From: Nocardia wallacei
GTDB lineage: Bacteria > Actinomycetota > Actinomycetes > Mycobacteriales > Mycobacteriaceae
Length of the DNA stretch: 39,944 nucleotides
NCBI RefSeq assembly: GCF_029868745.1
Contig: NZ_JARWOP010000036.1
Coordinates: forward strand, 1-39,944
Direction: 5' to 3'
Made by a program: the position numbers and the translations under genes. Of the stretch, positions 22,702-32,700 are shown in pieces (the stretch's first letter is position 1; each line of letters opens with the position of its first letter). The notes beneath the pieces were generated by a model. The model had not been told where the DNA came from. It searched no databases and worked only from the letters and a program-made list of their open reading frames with translations.

Positions 22702-25700
22702 ACGGCCGAGACAGCGGTGCGAGCCGGCGGCCGCTGTCGGCGGGTCAGCGCCGCATCTGGTTCCTGCAGACCCGCGACCGCGAGGACACCACGCTCAATA
22801 CCTGCGCGGTGTTCCGCGTGCTCGGCGCGGTGGACGCCGCACGACTGCGCGCGGCGGTCGACGCGGTCGCCGCGCGGCACGAAATCCTGCGCAGCACTTA
22901 CCTTTCCGACGCCGAGGGGGAACCCTGCCGGGTGGTGTGCGCCGACATAGCCCCGGCCTGGCAGGAATTGGACGTGTCCGAACTGACCGGGGCCAGCCGG
23001 GCGCGGCGGCTGGAAGTGCTGCTACGGCGGGCGGCCGGGCAGCCGTTCGACCCGACCGCCGAATCGCCGCTGCGCTGCCAGCTGATCCGCACGGCCCCGG
23101 ACGAATTCGTCTTCGCGCTGGTCGCGCACGCCCTCGGCTGGGACGACGAGTCCTGGCCGGTGTTCTGCGACGAAGTGAGCCGGGAATACAACGGCACCCC
23201 GATCGAGACGAATTACCTTGCCGCCGAGAACGGCCGCGCAGTGGATGACAGCCGCGCCGAGGCTGACGGTTGCGCCGAAAACGACGGCCGGGTGGTGAAT
23301 GACAGCCGCGCAGTGGATGACGGCCGTGTGGCGGATGACGGCCGGGTAGTGGGCGACGGTGCTGTGGACGATGGCGTCGAGTACTGGCGTCGGGCGCTGC
23401 GTCCGCTGCCGCAGCCGTTGGAGCTGCCTGGTGGCACGGTGCTGCCCGGATCGGTGTCGCCGCGGGCCGCTCGCCGCAGCCGCGATATTTCCGCCGAACT
23501 TGTCGGGCGTGCTGCGGATTTCGCGCGCGCACAGGGCACGACGCTGTTCGCGGTGTTGCTGGCGGCCTACGACGTGCTGCTCCACCGGTATACTGCGGCG
23601 ACGGATTTCCTGGTTTCCGTGCCGGTTTCGCTGCGCGCGGGAAACGAGGGCCTCGGGTACTTCGGCAACTCGCTGCTGCTGCGCGCCGCCGTGCGCCCCA
23701 CCGACACTTTCGCCGGGCTCACCGCGACCGTGGGCGAGACCGTCGCGCACGCCCGGACCCATCGCGGCGTGGGCATCGATCGTGTGGTGCGCGAAGTCAA
23801 TCCGGAACGCGGCGGTGGCCGGGACGGGCTGGAGCAGTTGGTGCGCACGGCGTTCGGCGTGCGGGACCGGTTGGCGCGCTTCGCCTTCGACGGTCTCACG
23901 AGCGAGGTGCTCGAGTTCGGCAGTCCGAGCACCCGAATCCCGTTGTCGCTCACCGTGGTCCTGGATGCCGCCGGTGCTCGCGTCGAGGCCGAATATCAGG
24001 CCGACCTGTTCGAGGACCGGATCGTGGAGCAGGTGCTCACCCACTACCTGCGGCTGCTGGAGACCGCGCCCGCCGAACCGCTGCGGCGGATCGGCGATCT
24101 CGACATGTTCGGCGGCGAGGACCGCGCGGACATCCTCGCACAGTCGCACGGGGAACTGATCCCCTCGGAGCCCACCACATTGGTGGCCCTGTTCGAACGC
24201 AGCGTCGAGCGCGCCCCGGCGGCCACGGCGCTCGTCAGCGCGGCGGACGGCGACCGGGAGTACAGCTACGACCGCCTCGATCGGCGCGCGAACCGCTTGG
24301 CGCACGGGCTGATCCGGCGCGGCGTCGGCCCGGAGGACCTCGTCGGACTGCGGCTGACCACCTCGGTGGACTTCGTCGTGGCCGTGTTGGCGGTGCTGAA
24401 GGCCGGCGCCGCCTACCTGCCCATCGACCCGGCCTATCCGGCCGAGCGCATCGACCGGATGGTTGCCGACGCGCGGCCGGAATTCGTTCTGGGACACGAG
24501 GAGTTGCGGGCGGCCGAGGAAGCGGCGGCGGCGCTGCCCGACACCGCGCCGACCGACGCCGACCGGGTGCGCCCGCTGCGGCCCGAGAATCTCGCCTACG
24601 TCATCTACACCTCCGGGTCCACGGGCACCCCCAAGGGCGTGCCCGTGGCGCACGCCGCGATCGCCGAGCACGTGGCGGGCTTCTGCGCGGAATGGGGGAT
24701 GGCGGCGCGGGACCGGCTGCTGCAATCGTCGTCGGTGAGTTTCGACGCGTCGCTGCTCGACCTGTTCGTCACGCTGACTCTCGGTGCCTGCCTGGTGGTT
24801 CCGAAGCCGGACGCCTTCCGCGACATTCCCTACGTCGCCGATCTGATCGCCCGCTGCGCCGTGACCGTGCTGCATATGGTGCCGTCGCTGCTGCGGACCT
24901 TCCTGATGTTGCCCGAGGTGAACGAGTGGCGGGCGCTGCGGCACGTCCCGGTCGGCGGCGAGGCGCTGCACGGCGAGGTCGCCGACCGATTCGCCGGGGT
25001 GTTCGACGCCGAACTGCGCAATCACTACGGCCCCACCGAGGCGGTCGTCTCGGCGACGCATCTGACCGTCGAGGGACCGCAGGGGACGCGGATCGTGCCG
25101 ATCGGGCACCCGAACCGCAATGTGTACGTCTACCTGCTCGACGAGCGATTGCAGCTGGTGCCGACCGGCGTCGTCGGCGAGATCTACCTCGGCGGAACGC
25201 AATTGGCGCGCGGCTATCTGCGGCGTTCCGGGGCGACCGCGGAGCGATTCGTGGCCGACCCGTTCCAGCCGGGACGCCGCCTGTACCGCACCGGAGATCT
25301 GGCCCGCCGCAATGTGCGCGGTGAGCTCGAATTCCTCGGCCGCGCCGACGAACAGGTGAAGGTGCGCGGCTACCGGATCGAACTCGGCGAGGTGGAGGTG
25401 ACCGTCGCGAGCCACCCCGCGGTCGCACAGTGCGTGGCAACGGCGGTGCCGGACAAGGCGATCGGCACGGTGCTGGCGGCCTATCTCGTCCCCGCGGGCG
25501 ACGCCGCCGTCGACATCGACGCGGTGCGCGCGCACGCCGCGGCGGTGCTGCCGGAGTACATGGTGCCCAGCGCCTTCGCGGTGATCGAGGAGATCCCGCT
25601 CACCGAGCACGGCAAGCTCGACCGGCGCGCGCTGCCCCGCCCCGCGCCCGCGAGCGTCGAACTGTACCGAGAACCGGTGACCGCCACGGAGATCCGGCTC

Positions 25701-25928
25701 GCCGAACTGTTCGCGCAGCTGTTCGGGGCCGACCGGGTCGGCGCCGACGACTCGTTCTTCGATCTCGGCGGGCACTCGCTGCTGGCGGCCCGGCTGCTGG
25801 CCCGCATCCGCGCCGAATTCGACGTCGAGATCGGGGTGCGGGTGCTGTTCGAGACCCCGACCGTGGGTGGCCTGGCGGCGCTGGTGGAGGCGGCCGCGGC
25901 CCGCAACACACCGCTGGAGGTTGGCTGA
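22698..25928 (+). CDS. NRPS, one module C-A-T, condensation motif degenerate
   Basis: 1076 residues from the ATG that overlaps the formyltransferase stop. Condensation domain 1-450: HHxxxDG reads HALGWDD (144-150), so the catalytic second His is A145, and a 48-residue repeat insert interrupts it (178-225). Adenylation domain about 485-985: SGSTGTPKG (639-647), NHYGPTE, YRTGDLARR and the Lys motif TEHGKLD near the end are complete, so it should activate an amino acid as an adenylate. A specificity code read by eye is about D-A-L-H-P-G-H-V-S, not one I recognise. Carrier domain about 990-1070: FDLGGHSLL with S1027 for phosphopantetheine. As the first NRPS after the modifying enzymes, it is probably the loading module. 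It overlaps the next gene by one base (TGATG). Confidence 0.93.
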   Translation: MNGRDSGASRRPLSAGQRRIWFLQTRDREDTTLNTCAVFRVLGAVDAARLRAAVDAVAARHEILRSTYLSDAEGEPCRVVCADIAPAWQELDVSELTGASRARRLEVLLRRAAGQPFDPTAESPLRCQLIRTAPDEFVFALVAHALGWDDESWPVFCDEVSREYNGTPIETNYLAAENGRAVDDSRAEADGCAENDGRVVNDSRAVDDGRVADDGRVVGDGAVDDGVEYWRRALRPLPQPLELPGGTVLPGSVSPRAARRSRDISAELVGRAADFARAQGTTLFAVLLAAYDVLLHRYTAATDFLVSVPVSLRAGNEGLGYFGNSLLLRAAVRPTDTFAGLTATVGETVAHARTHRGVGIDRVVREVNPERGGGRDGLEQLVRTAFGVRDRLARFAFDGLTSEVLEFGSPSTRIPLSLTVVLDAAGARVEAEYQADLFEDRIVEQVLTHYLRLLETAPAEPLRRIGDLDMFGGEDRADILAQSHGELIPSEPTTLVALFERSVERAPAATALVSAADGDREYSYDRLDRRANRLAHGLIRRGVGPEDLVGLRLTTSVDFVVAVLAVLKAGAAYLPIDPAYPAERIDRMVADARPEFVLGHEELRAAEEAAAALPDTAPTDADRVRPLRPENLAYVIYTSGSTGTPKGVPVAHAAIAEHVAGFCAEWGMAARDRLLQSSSVSFDASLLDLFVTLTLGACLVVPKPDAFRDIPYVADLIARCAVTVLHMVPSLLRTFLMLPEVNEWRALRHVPVGGEALHGEVADRFAGVFDAELRNHYGPTEAVVSATHLTVEGPQGTRIVPIGHPNRNVYVYLLDERLQLVPTGVVGEIYLGGTQLARGYLRRSGATAERFVADPFQPGRRLYRTGDLARRNVRGELEFLGRADEQVKVRGYRIELGEVEVTVASHPAVAQCVATAVPDKAIGTVLAAYLVPAGDAAVDIDAVRAHAAAVLPEYMVPSAFAVIEEIPLTEHGKLDRRALPRPAPASVELYREPVTATEIRLAELFAQLFGADRVGADDSFFDLGGHSLLAARLLARIRAEFDVEIGVRVLFETPTVGGLAALVEAAAARNTPLEVG
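23229..23372 (+). repeat. 18-bp minisatellite inside the NRPS condensation domain
   Basis: Eight consecutive six-residue units, from NGRAVD through DSRAEA, DGCAEN, DGRVVN, DSRAVD, DGRVAD, DGRVVG to DGAVDD, show an 18-bp period (residues 178-225). It lies shortly after the HHxxxDG region, in a surface stretch where condensation domains have a loop. It keeps frame throughout. Slippage expansion is likely; copy number may vary between strains. Confidence 0.8.
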
Positions 25929-27040
25929 TGCCGCGTGTGATGTCCGGGAAGGCCGGGGCGCGAACAAGTTTCGCGCTGACTCCGGCGCTGCGGCAGCGAG
26001 TGCTGGACGAATGGGCGACCGGCGTGGAACCGGCCGACGTGGTGGGACTCACCCGGTTGCTGCGCCGGGCCTGGGCGGTACCGGTCGTCCGGCCCGCCGT
26101 GCGCTGCGGTGACGACTGCCTCGACTACGGCGACCTGTGCACCCGCGTGGGCAGGTCGGCCGGTACCCATTCGACGCCGTCCGCCGGTCCGGACGAGGCC
26201 GTGCGCCTGCTGGCGCTCCCGGCCGTGCACGAGGGTGGCCTGATTCGCCTCGGCGCGGGCCGCCGCAGCGTGACCCTGACCGCCGGTGCGCTGGCCGTCG
26301 CGGTGGCCGACCGCCGCGCGGTGGCGGCCGAACAGCGCTGGGAGTGGACCGATCCCGCGCTCGGCGCGCCGGATGTGCGGCTCGTGGTCGCACCGTGGGA
26401 CAGCGTCGGCACGCTGGTGGAGTTGCTCGCCGCGATCGCGGACGGGGCGACGCTGGTGGTCCCGACCGACGCCCAGCGCGCGGATCCGGTGGCGCTGACC
26501 GAATTGATCGTCGCGCGCTCGGTGACGCACGTCGTCGCGTCGGCGACGGACCTGACGGGCCTGCGCGGTTCCGGCCTGCCCACCGTGCGGCGCTGGGACG
26601 TGATCGGAACCCATTGTCCCGCAGGGCTTTGTGACCGATTGCGGGTCTTGTCGCCGGAGGCGGTCACGAGTTTCGGTTACGGATTGCCGGTGTACGCCGG
26701 TGCGGTCGCTCGCGGGCCGCTCGACGGCAGCGGCCGGGCCCGGCCGATTCCCGGCGCCCGGCTACTTGTGCTCGACGACTATCGGCAGCCGGTGGCGCCC
26801 GGAGTGGTGGGGGAGGTCTACGCCGGTGGCGCCGCGCTGATGGAAGACGGCGACCGGCCCGGCGCGAGCCGCTTCGTCGCGGATCCCTTTCCGGTCGAAG
26901 GCGTTTCGCCCCGGCTGTACCGGACGGGAGCGCGGGCGCGCTGGACCGCGGACGGCTGGTTGATCTTCGAGGACGACCTCGGCGCCGCCGATTCGCGGCA
27001 GCTGGTGGGCCGACTCACCTCCACAACCGTATTAGCTTAG
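25928..27040 (+). CDS. Degenerate stand-alone adenylation-domain protein
   Basis: 370 residues from the ATG that shares a base with the previous stop. Residues 1-45 (FALTPALRQRVLDEWATGVE, then GLTRLLRRAWAV) resemble the linker ahead of an NRPS adenylation domain. The core then follows an A-domain outline: VAPWDSVGTLVELLAAIADG-ATLVVP matches the A4 region, GEVYAGGAALM the A6 region and YRTGARARW the A7 region. But the A3 P-loop (SGSTGxPKG) is absent, A5 reads FGYGLPVY instead of NxYGPTE, the catalytic Asp of YRTGD is Ala, and the A8-A10 subdomain with its Lys is missing. It cannot be a working adenylating enzyme. The intact, high-GC3 frame argues against a simple pseudogene. It ends inside IdeR box 3. 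Confidence 0.7.
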   Translation: MPRVMSGKAGARTSFALTPALRQRVLDEWATGVEPADVVGLTRLLRRAWAVPVVRPAVRCGDDCLDYGDLCTRVGRSAGTHSTPSAGPDEAVRLLALPAVHEGGLIRLGAGRRSVTLTAGALAVAVADRRAVAAEQRWEWTDPALGAPDVRLVVAPWDSVGTLVELLAAIADGATLVVPTDAQRADPVALTELIVARSVTHVVASATDLTGLRGSGLPTVRRWDVIGTHCPAGLCDRLRVLSPEAVTSFGYGLPVYAGAVARGPLDGSGRARPIPGARLLVLDDYRQPVAPGVVGEVYAGGAALMEDGDRPGASRFVADPFPVEGVSPRLYRTGARARWTADGWLIFEDDLGAADSRQLVGRLTSTTVLA

Positions 27041-27050
27041 CCTAAGCTAC
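27032..27050 (+). promoter_or_regulatory. IdeR-like iron box 3
   Basis: TTAGCTTAGCCTAAGCTAC matches 16 of 19 positions of the consensus and contains a perfect 8-1-8 palindrome (TAGCTTAG-C-CTAAGCTA). It is the best of the three boxes. The stop codon of the preceding gene (27038-27040) lies within it. The next start codon is 51 bp downstream. Confidence 0.82.
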
Positions 27051-27100
27051 CAGATCGAGGGTCCGTGTACTCGGCGGATCGTGAAGAAGGAGCTGACGGA

Positions 27101-28108
27101 ATGAACCCTGGTCGAACACTGGCGAGGCGGTCCTTCGGGAGCCGCGCGCGGACCGCGGCGCGGCGCACGGCGGTGGCCGCGATGGCACTGGGGCTCGTCC
27201 TGGGCGCGGCCGCGTGCGGGTCGAGCGACGATGCGTCCGGGTCCGGCGACGCGGTGACCATCGAGCACACCATGGGCGAGGCCACCATCGAGGGCACACC
27301 CGAACGGGTGGTCACGATCGGCCCGCAGTGGCTCGACGCCGCGGTGGCGCTGGGTGTCACGCCGGTCGGCTACCTGGTCCCCGGCGCCGCGCCCGGGCAG
27401 ACGGTGCCATGGCTGCCGCAGTCGCTGGCTCAGCAGTCCAAGACGCTGACCGCCGGCGGCGACCTCGCCGAGCAGATCGCCGCGCTGAACCCGGATCTCA
27501 TCGTGGCCCCCGGCTACATGATGGACAAGGCCATGTACGACAAGCTGTCCAAGCTGGCGCCCACGATCGGCCCGCTGACCAGCGCCCAGATCGATCCCTG
27601 GGAAGACCAGACGACCGCGCTCGGCAAGGCCCTGCACAAGGAGTCCGAAGCGGAGAAGGTGGTCGCCGACGTCCACGGCAAGATCGACGCGGTCGCCGCG
27701 CGGCATCCGGGGTTGCGGGGCAAGACGTTTCTCACCTGCATGCTGACCACCCCGACCCAGCTCATGGTGCTGGCGGACCCGAAGGACGGCTCGGCCCAGG
27801 TGTTCACACGGCTCGGGCTGACCATGCCGGAGAAGCTCGTGGCCGAGGCGCCCAGTGGGGGACGGCTGGCGCTCTCGCCGGAGCGGCTCGGCGATCTGAC
27901 CGCCGATCTGCTGGTGTGCGGCGCGGCGCCGGGCCTGGAGGCGAAGTTCAAGCAACTGCCCGGCTACGGCGACCTGCCGTCGGTGCGCCAGGGCGGCATC
28001 TCCTTCGTCGACATGATCACGATCAACGCCATCAACGTGCCGACCGCGCTGTCGCTGCCGTATGTGCTGGACAAGCTGGAACCGACGCTCGCGAACGTCG
28101 GGAAGTGA
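27101..28108 (+). CDS. Ferric-siderophore binding lipoprotein (FhuD/FepB type)
   Basis: 335 residues from the ATG at 27101, which follows AAGGAG. Residues 1-38 are a long basic signal region with a hydrophobic core; the lipobox ends at Cys39 (LGAAAC), so it should be a membrane-anchored lipoprotein. After it come VTIEHTMGEATIEGTPERVV and QIAALNPDLIVAPGYM, the two signatures of class III (TroA-like) iron-siderophore binding proteins. It would capture the ferric form of the locus's siderophore outside the membrane. The cognate permease and ATPase genes are not in the window. It heads the unit controlled by IdeR box 3. Confidence 0.93.
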   Translation: MNPGRTLARRSFGSRARTAARRTAVAAMALGLVLGAAACGSSDDASGSGDAVTIEHTMGEATIEGTPERVVTIGPQWLDAAVALGVTPVGYLVPGAAPGQTVPWLPQSLAQQSKTLTAGGDLAEQIAALNPDLIVAPGYMMDKAMYDKLSKLAPTIGPLTSAQIDPWEDQTTALGKALHKESEAEKVVADVHGKIDAVAARHPGLRGKTFLTCMLTTPTQLMVLADPKDGSAQVFTRLGLTMPEKLVAEAPSGGRLALSPERLGDLTADLLVCGAAPGLEAKFKQLPGYGDLPSVRQGGISFVDMITINAINVPTALSLPYVLDKLEPTLANVGK

Positions 28109-28119
28109 GAGGGACCGCC

Positions 28120-29769
28120 ATGCCTGATTCGCCTCGATCCGACCGCGGCATCCCGCTGACACTGGCTCAGCAGGCCGCGCTGCTGCCCGAACGCATGCGC
28201 CGCACACCGGCGTCCGATCTGTCCGTCGCACTGGAGATTTCGCCCGGCCTCGACGCGGCCGCGCTGGACCGGGCCGCGGTCGCGGTGATCGCACAGCACG
28301 AGATCCTGCGGACGGTGTATCCCGACGATCGCCGGATTCCCTACCAGCGCGTCGTTCCGGCGCCGGAGTCGGTGGTCGAGGTCGTCGAGACCGGCGAGGC
28401 CGAACTCACGGCCGCGCTGTCCGCCGACGCGGAGCATCGATTCGATCTGCTGAGCGAGCTGCCGGTGCGAATCCGGCTGTACCGCTTGCCGGGTCGTGAC
28501 GTGCTGTCGATCGTCGTGCACCCGGTGGCCGCCGACGACCGATCGCTCGAGCTGCTGGCATCGGCGCTGTTCGCGGCGTACGACGGCAGCGCCGTGGAAC
28601 CGGCGGCGCAGTACCGCACCTTCGCGCTCGCCCAGCTGAAAACCCTGGCGGGCAACGTCTCCGACGACGCGGGGCTGACCTACTGGCTCGAGCGGCTCGC
28701 GGATCTGCCCGAGCGGGCGGATCTCACGGACGCGGAGCCGGGCACCGAACCGGTGCGGCGCCGGGTGTTTCGCGTCGCGCCCGGTTCGATCGCCGGTGCG
28801 ACCACGGAGGCGTCGTTCGCCGCGGTGGTGGCGCGGGTGCTGAGCGAGGCGGGCATGGGTGACGACATCGCCGTCGGCATCGTGGACCCGGATCGCGACG
28901 GCGTCGCGACCGCGTTCGGCAATTTCACCAATCACCTTGTGCTGCGGCTGGATCCGACCGAGGCGAGCCCGGCGCGGCAACTCGTGGACCAGGCCACCGC
29001 GCAGGTGGCGCAGGCCCGCGCGCACGCCGGCACCCGCATCGAGCGGATCACCCATCAGATGCGTGGCCTGGCGGCGGTATCCAGTGGCTCGCTGTTCCAG
29101 GCGCTGGTGACCGTCCGGCCCGACGCCCCGCTCGTCCCCGAGACGGCGGGCCGGACTGTGCGCGAACTCGCCCGCCGGACTGCCCGGCCGCACGGGGTCG
29201 ATGTCGTGGTGGACGTCGTCACCGATGCCGAGGGGGGCACTGTCACAGTGGATTTCGCTCCCGCGCTCGCCGCCCACGCCGAAATCGACGGGTTCGCGAA
29301 GCTGCTCGAGCAGACCTTCGCACAGTGGGCCGCGGAACCGGAGAACTCGGCCGTCCCGGCGGCCGCGCCCGCGCTGTTCACTCGCGACGCGGTGCCCGAG
29401 CCCGGCGTCACCGGCCTCGGCGGCGCCCCGCGCACCGACGCGGAACGGCTGCTCGCTGCTGCCATCCGGGAGATTCTCGGCCTCGACGAGGACGACGAGG
29501 TCGGGCGCAAGGACACCTTCTTCTCGCTGGGCGGTGACAGCATCGCCGCGCTGCGGCTGGTCACGCTGCTCGGCGAGCGCGGGCACACCGTGGACGTGCA
29601 GAAGGTCTTCGAGTTCCCGGCGCTGTACGAACTCGCCGAACAGCTGGAGTCCGCCGATCCGGCGACCGCTGCCGCCGCCGCGCCGGCGCCGGCCGTGGCG
29701 CCGATGGCCGCCTCCGGTCTGGATCCGGCCGCGCTGCAGGCCCTCGGCCGGAAGTTCGCCGGCCAGTGA
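28120..29769 (+). CDS. NRPS C-T didomain without adenylation domain, condensation motif degenerate
   Basis: 549 residues from the ATG at 28120, after GAGAGGGA. Residues 1-425 form a condensation-domain fold (LTLAQQAALLPERMRR at the start, then VIAQHEILRTVYPD). The active-site motif HHxxxDG reads HPVAADD (134-140), so the catalytic second His is P135. Residues about 445-515 are a carrier domain with FFSLGGDSIAAL (S474). No adenylation domain lies between them. The carrier would have to be loaded in trans or by an A domain elsewhere in the genome. It starts 11 bp after the binding-protein gene and its TGA overlaps the next GTG, which supports an operon. Confidence 0.9.
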   Translation: MPDSPRSDRGIPLTLAQQAALLPERMRRTPASDLSVALEISPGLDAAALDRAAVAVIAQHEILRTVYPDDRRIPYQRVVPAPESVVEVVETGEAELTAALSADAEHRFDLLSELPVRIRLYRLPGRDVLSIVVHPVAADDRSLELLASALFAAYDGSAVEPAAQYRTFALAQLKTLAGNVSDDAGLTYWLERLADLPERADLTDAEPGTEPVRRRVFRVAPGSIAGATTEASFAAVVARVLSEAGMGDDIAVGIVDPDRDGVATAFGNFTNHLVLRLDPTEASPARQLVDQATAQVAQARAHAGTRIERITHQMRGLAAVSSGSLFQALVTVRPDAPLVPETAGRTVRELARRTARPHGVDVVVDVVTDAEGGTVTVDFAPALAAHAEIDGFAKLLEQTFAQWAAEPENSAVPAAAPALFTRDAVPEPGVTGLGGAPRTDAERLLAAAIREILGLDEDDEVGRKDTFFSLGGDSIAALRLVTLLGERGHTVDVQKVFEFPALYELAEQLESADPATAAAAAPAPAVAPMAASGLDPAALQALGRKFAGQ

Positions 29770-32700
29770 CCGTCGAGATCCGCGATGTGGTCGCGCTGTC
29801 CCCGCTGCAGCGGGGACTGTATTCGGTGAGTTCGATCTCGCGCGGCGGTGACCCGTACCTGGTCACCTTCGCGGTGCGGGTCGAGGGGCTGACCGAACTG
29901 CCCGCGCTGCGGCGCGCGTTCGACGAATTGCTGGACCGCTACCCGCATCTCGGTGCGTCGGTGCTGGCGGAGGAGGTGCCGCATCCGGTGCTCGTGATCA
30001 CCTCCGCCGGGCGGATCGGCTGGCGCGAGGTCGATCTGCGCACCGCCGCCGACCCGGAAGACGTTGCGCGGCAACTGTATTGGGACGAGGCGCGGCGACC
30101 GCTGGATCTCGGCGCCGGACCGCTGTTCCGGGTGGTGGCCGCGCGGGTGGGCGACGCGGACTACGAATTGGTCTGCACCGCACACCATATCGTCGTCGAC
30201 GGCTGGTCCATCCCCCTGCTGTTCTCCGACCTGATCGCGCTGCACAGCGGGGCCGGGGCCGCGCTGCCGCCCGCGCCGCCGCTGCGCGAGCACGCGGCCT
30301 GGCTGGCGACCCGCGACACCGCGGAGTCCGCGCGGGCGTGGTCGGCCGCGCTGGACGGGCTCGCGCCGATGCCGATGATCGGACCGCCGGCCCCGCCCGA
30401 GGTGGACCTGCCGGTGGTCGGCGAGGCCCGGCTGGACTCGCGCGCCACCGACGCGCTGCTCACCTGGGCGCGCGGTCACGGGATCACCCTCAACACCCTG
30501 CTCCAAATGGCTTGGGGGCGCATCCTTTCCGGGCTCACCGGTCGCGACGACGTGGTGTTCGGGCAGACCACCTCCGGCCGGGACGCGTCGCTGCCCAATG
30601 CCGAACGGCTTGTCGGGGCATTGGTCACCACGATCCCCGTGCGAGTGCGGATGGACGCTCGCGATCCGGGCGAGATCGGCGCGCGGCTGCAACGCGAGGT
30701 CGCGCGGCTGCGCACGCACGAGTATCTCGGGATCGCGGAGATCACCCGGGCGGCGGGCGCGGGCCAACTGTTCGACACGCTGCTGGTCTTCGAGAACTCG
30801 CCGGTCGGCGCGGTGACCGCCGGTATGCCGATGGGCCGCGGGGCGACCATGACGCCGCGCCGCGTGGATTCGCCGAGCCACTATCCGATCGCGGTGGTGC
30901 CGGTGCTGGAGCACGGCGTGCTGATCTGCCGCGTCGAGACCCGGCCCGATGTGGTGACGCTGTTCGACCCGGAGCGGATGGCGCGGCGGGTGCTCGCGGT
31001 GGCGCGGCGAATCACCGAGACAGCGCGGGCCTGCGATGTCGATGTGCTGCTGGACGACGAGCCCGCGGCATTGACGGCGGACGGGCGGTCCACGAGGGCG
31101 GCGGGAAACCTGGAGCGGGATACCGCCGTCATCGACGTCCCCCGCACTTTGCTCGATGTCGCCGTGAGTGCCGCGGGGCGTGTGGCTGTGGTCGACGCGG
31201 TGGGGGAGCACTCCTTCGAGGAATTCGGTTCGGCTGTCCGTACTTTGGCGGCCGGTCTGCGCGCTGCCGGAGTGCGTCCCGGCGATGCCGTCGCGGTCAT
31301 GCTGCCGCGGGACCGGCGGGTGCTGCACGCGCCCTTCGCCGTCGGGTACGCGGGCGCGACGTGTGTGCACGTGGATCCGGCGACCCCCGCCGATCGCCTC
31401 GCCTACATGCTCGAAACCGCCGGGGCGCGCGTCCTTCTCGCCGACGCGGCGCGGGCGGATGTGGTGGCGGAGGTCCGCGCCTCCGGCATCGAGTGCCTCC
31501 ACGGAGTCCCGGACAACGAGGGACAGCTCCGCGCCTTCGGCAACGACGGACAGCCCCGTTCCGCGAACAACTCGGGCGGACAGGCACTTTCGGCATCCGA
31601 CTCCGATGGCATCCCCGCGCACGCCGACGCTCCCTTCTACGTCGTGTTCACCTCCGGCACCACCGGCCGCCCGAAAGGCGTTGCGGTCTCGCACCGTTCG
31701 GTGCTCAACCACTGGGCGAATCACGAGCGGCGGATCTTCGCACCGACCACGGCGGCGGTGGAGCGGCAGTTGCGCGTCGGGCACGGGTGGTCGACCGGCT
31801 TCGACGCCGCGTGGCAGCCCACGGTGGCGCTGCTGAGCGGACACACGGTCGTGCTGCTCGGCGACGAGGTACGCACCGATGCCGAACGCATCGTGGCCGC
31901 GATCGACGACCACGGCATCGATATCTTCGACACCTCGCCGTCCATGCTGAACCGCCTGATCGCCGCCGGTCTGTTCCGCGCGGGCGACGGCGGCGAAACC
32001 TGCCCGCTGGCGGTACTCGCCCTGGGCGGCGAGGCGATCAGCCCCGACACCTGGCGGCGTTTGCGGGGCCTCCCGGCCACCCGCGTGATCAACTTCTACG
32101 GCCCCACCGAGACCACCGTGGAAGCGTTGATGGCCGACGTGCACGACCATGCCGCACCGACCATCGGCCGCCCCTTCGACGGCATGAAAGCCGAAGTGCT
32201 GGACCATCGTCTGCGCCCGGTCCCGCCGGGTGGCACCGGCGAGCTGTACCTGTCCGGCCCGCAGCTGGCTCTCGGCTATCTCGGCAGGCCCGGCGTCACC
32301 GCCGCGGCGTTCGTGGCCGGTGCGGGCGAAAGGCGTTATCGCACCGGCGATCTGGTGCGTCGCGCGGCCGACGGCACGGTGGCCTACGAGGGCCGCATCG
32401 ACAGCCAGGTCAAGATCAACGGCTATCGCGTCGAACCCGACGAGGTGACCGTTGTGCTGCGTGAACTCGACGGTGTGCGGCATGCCGCGGCCCTGGCGTT
32501 CACCGAGAACGGCCGCACTCGCCTGGGCGCGCTCGTGGTCGGCACTTCGTCGGCGGGCCGCATCCGCTCGGCGCTGGCCCGGCGCCTGCCGCAGTTCATG
32601 GTGCCGACACGGATCGTGCACGTCGACGAGATCCCGTTGAACCGCAACGACAAACTGGACGGGCACGCCGCCGCCGCGCTGCTGGCGCGACCGGCGGGCA

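Noticed and set aside
25928..27040. Reading this gene as a functional AMP-ligase
   Set aside because: P-loop, catalytic Asp and the terminal Lys subdomain are all missing.
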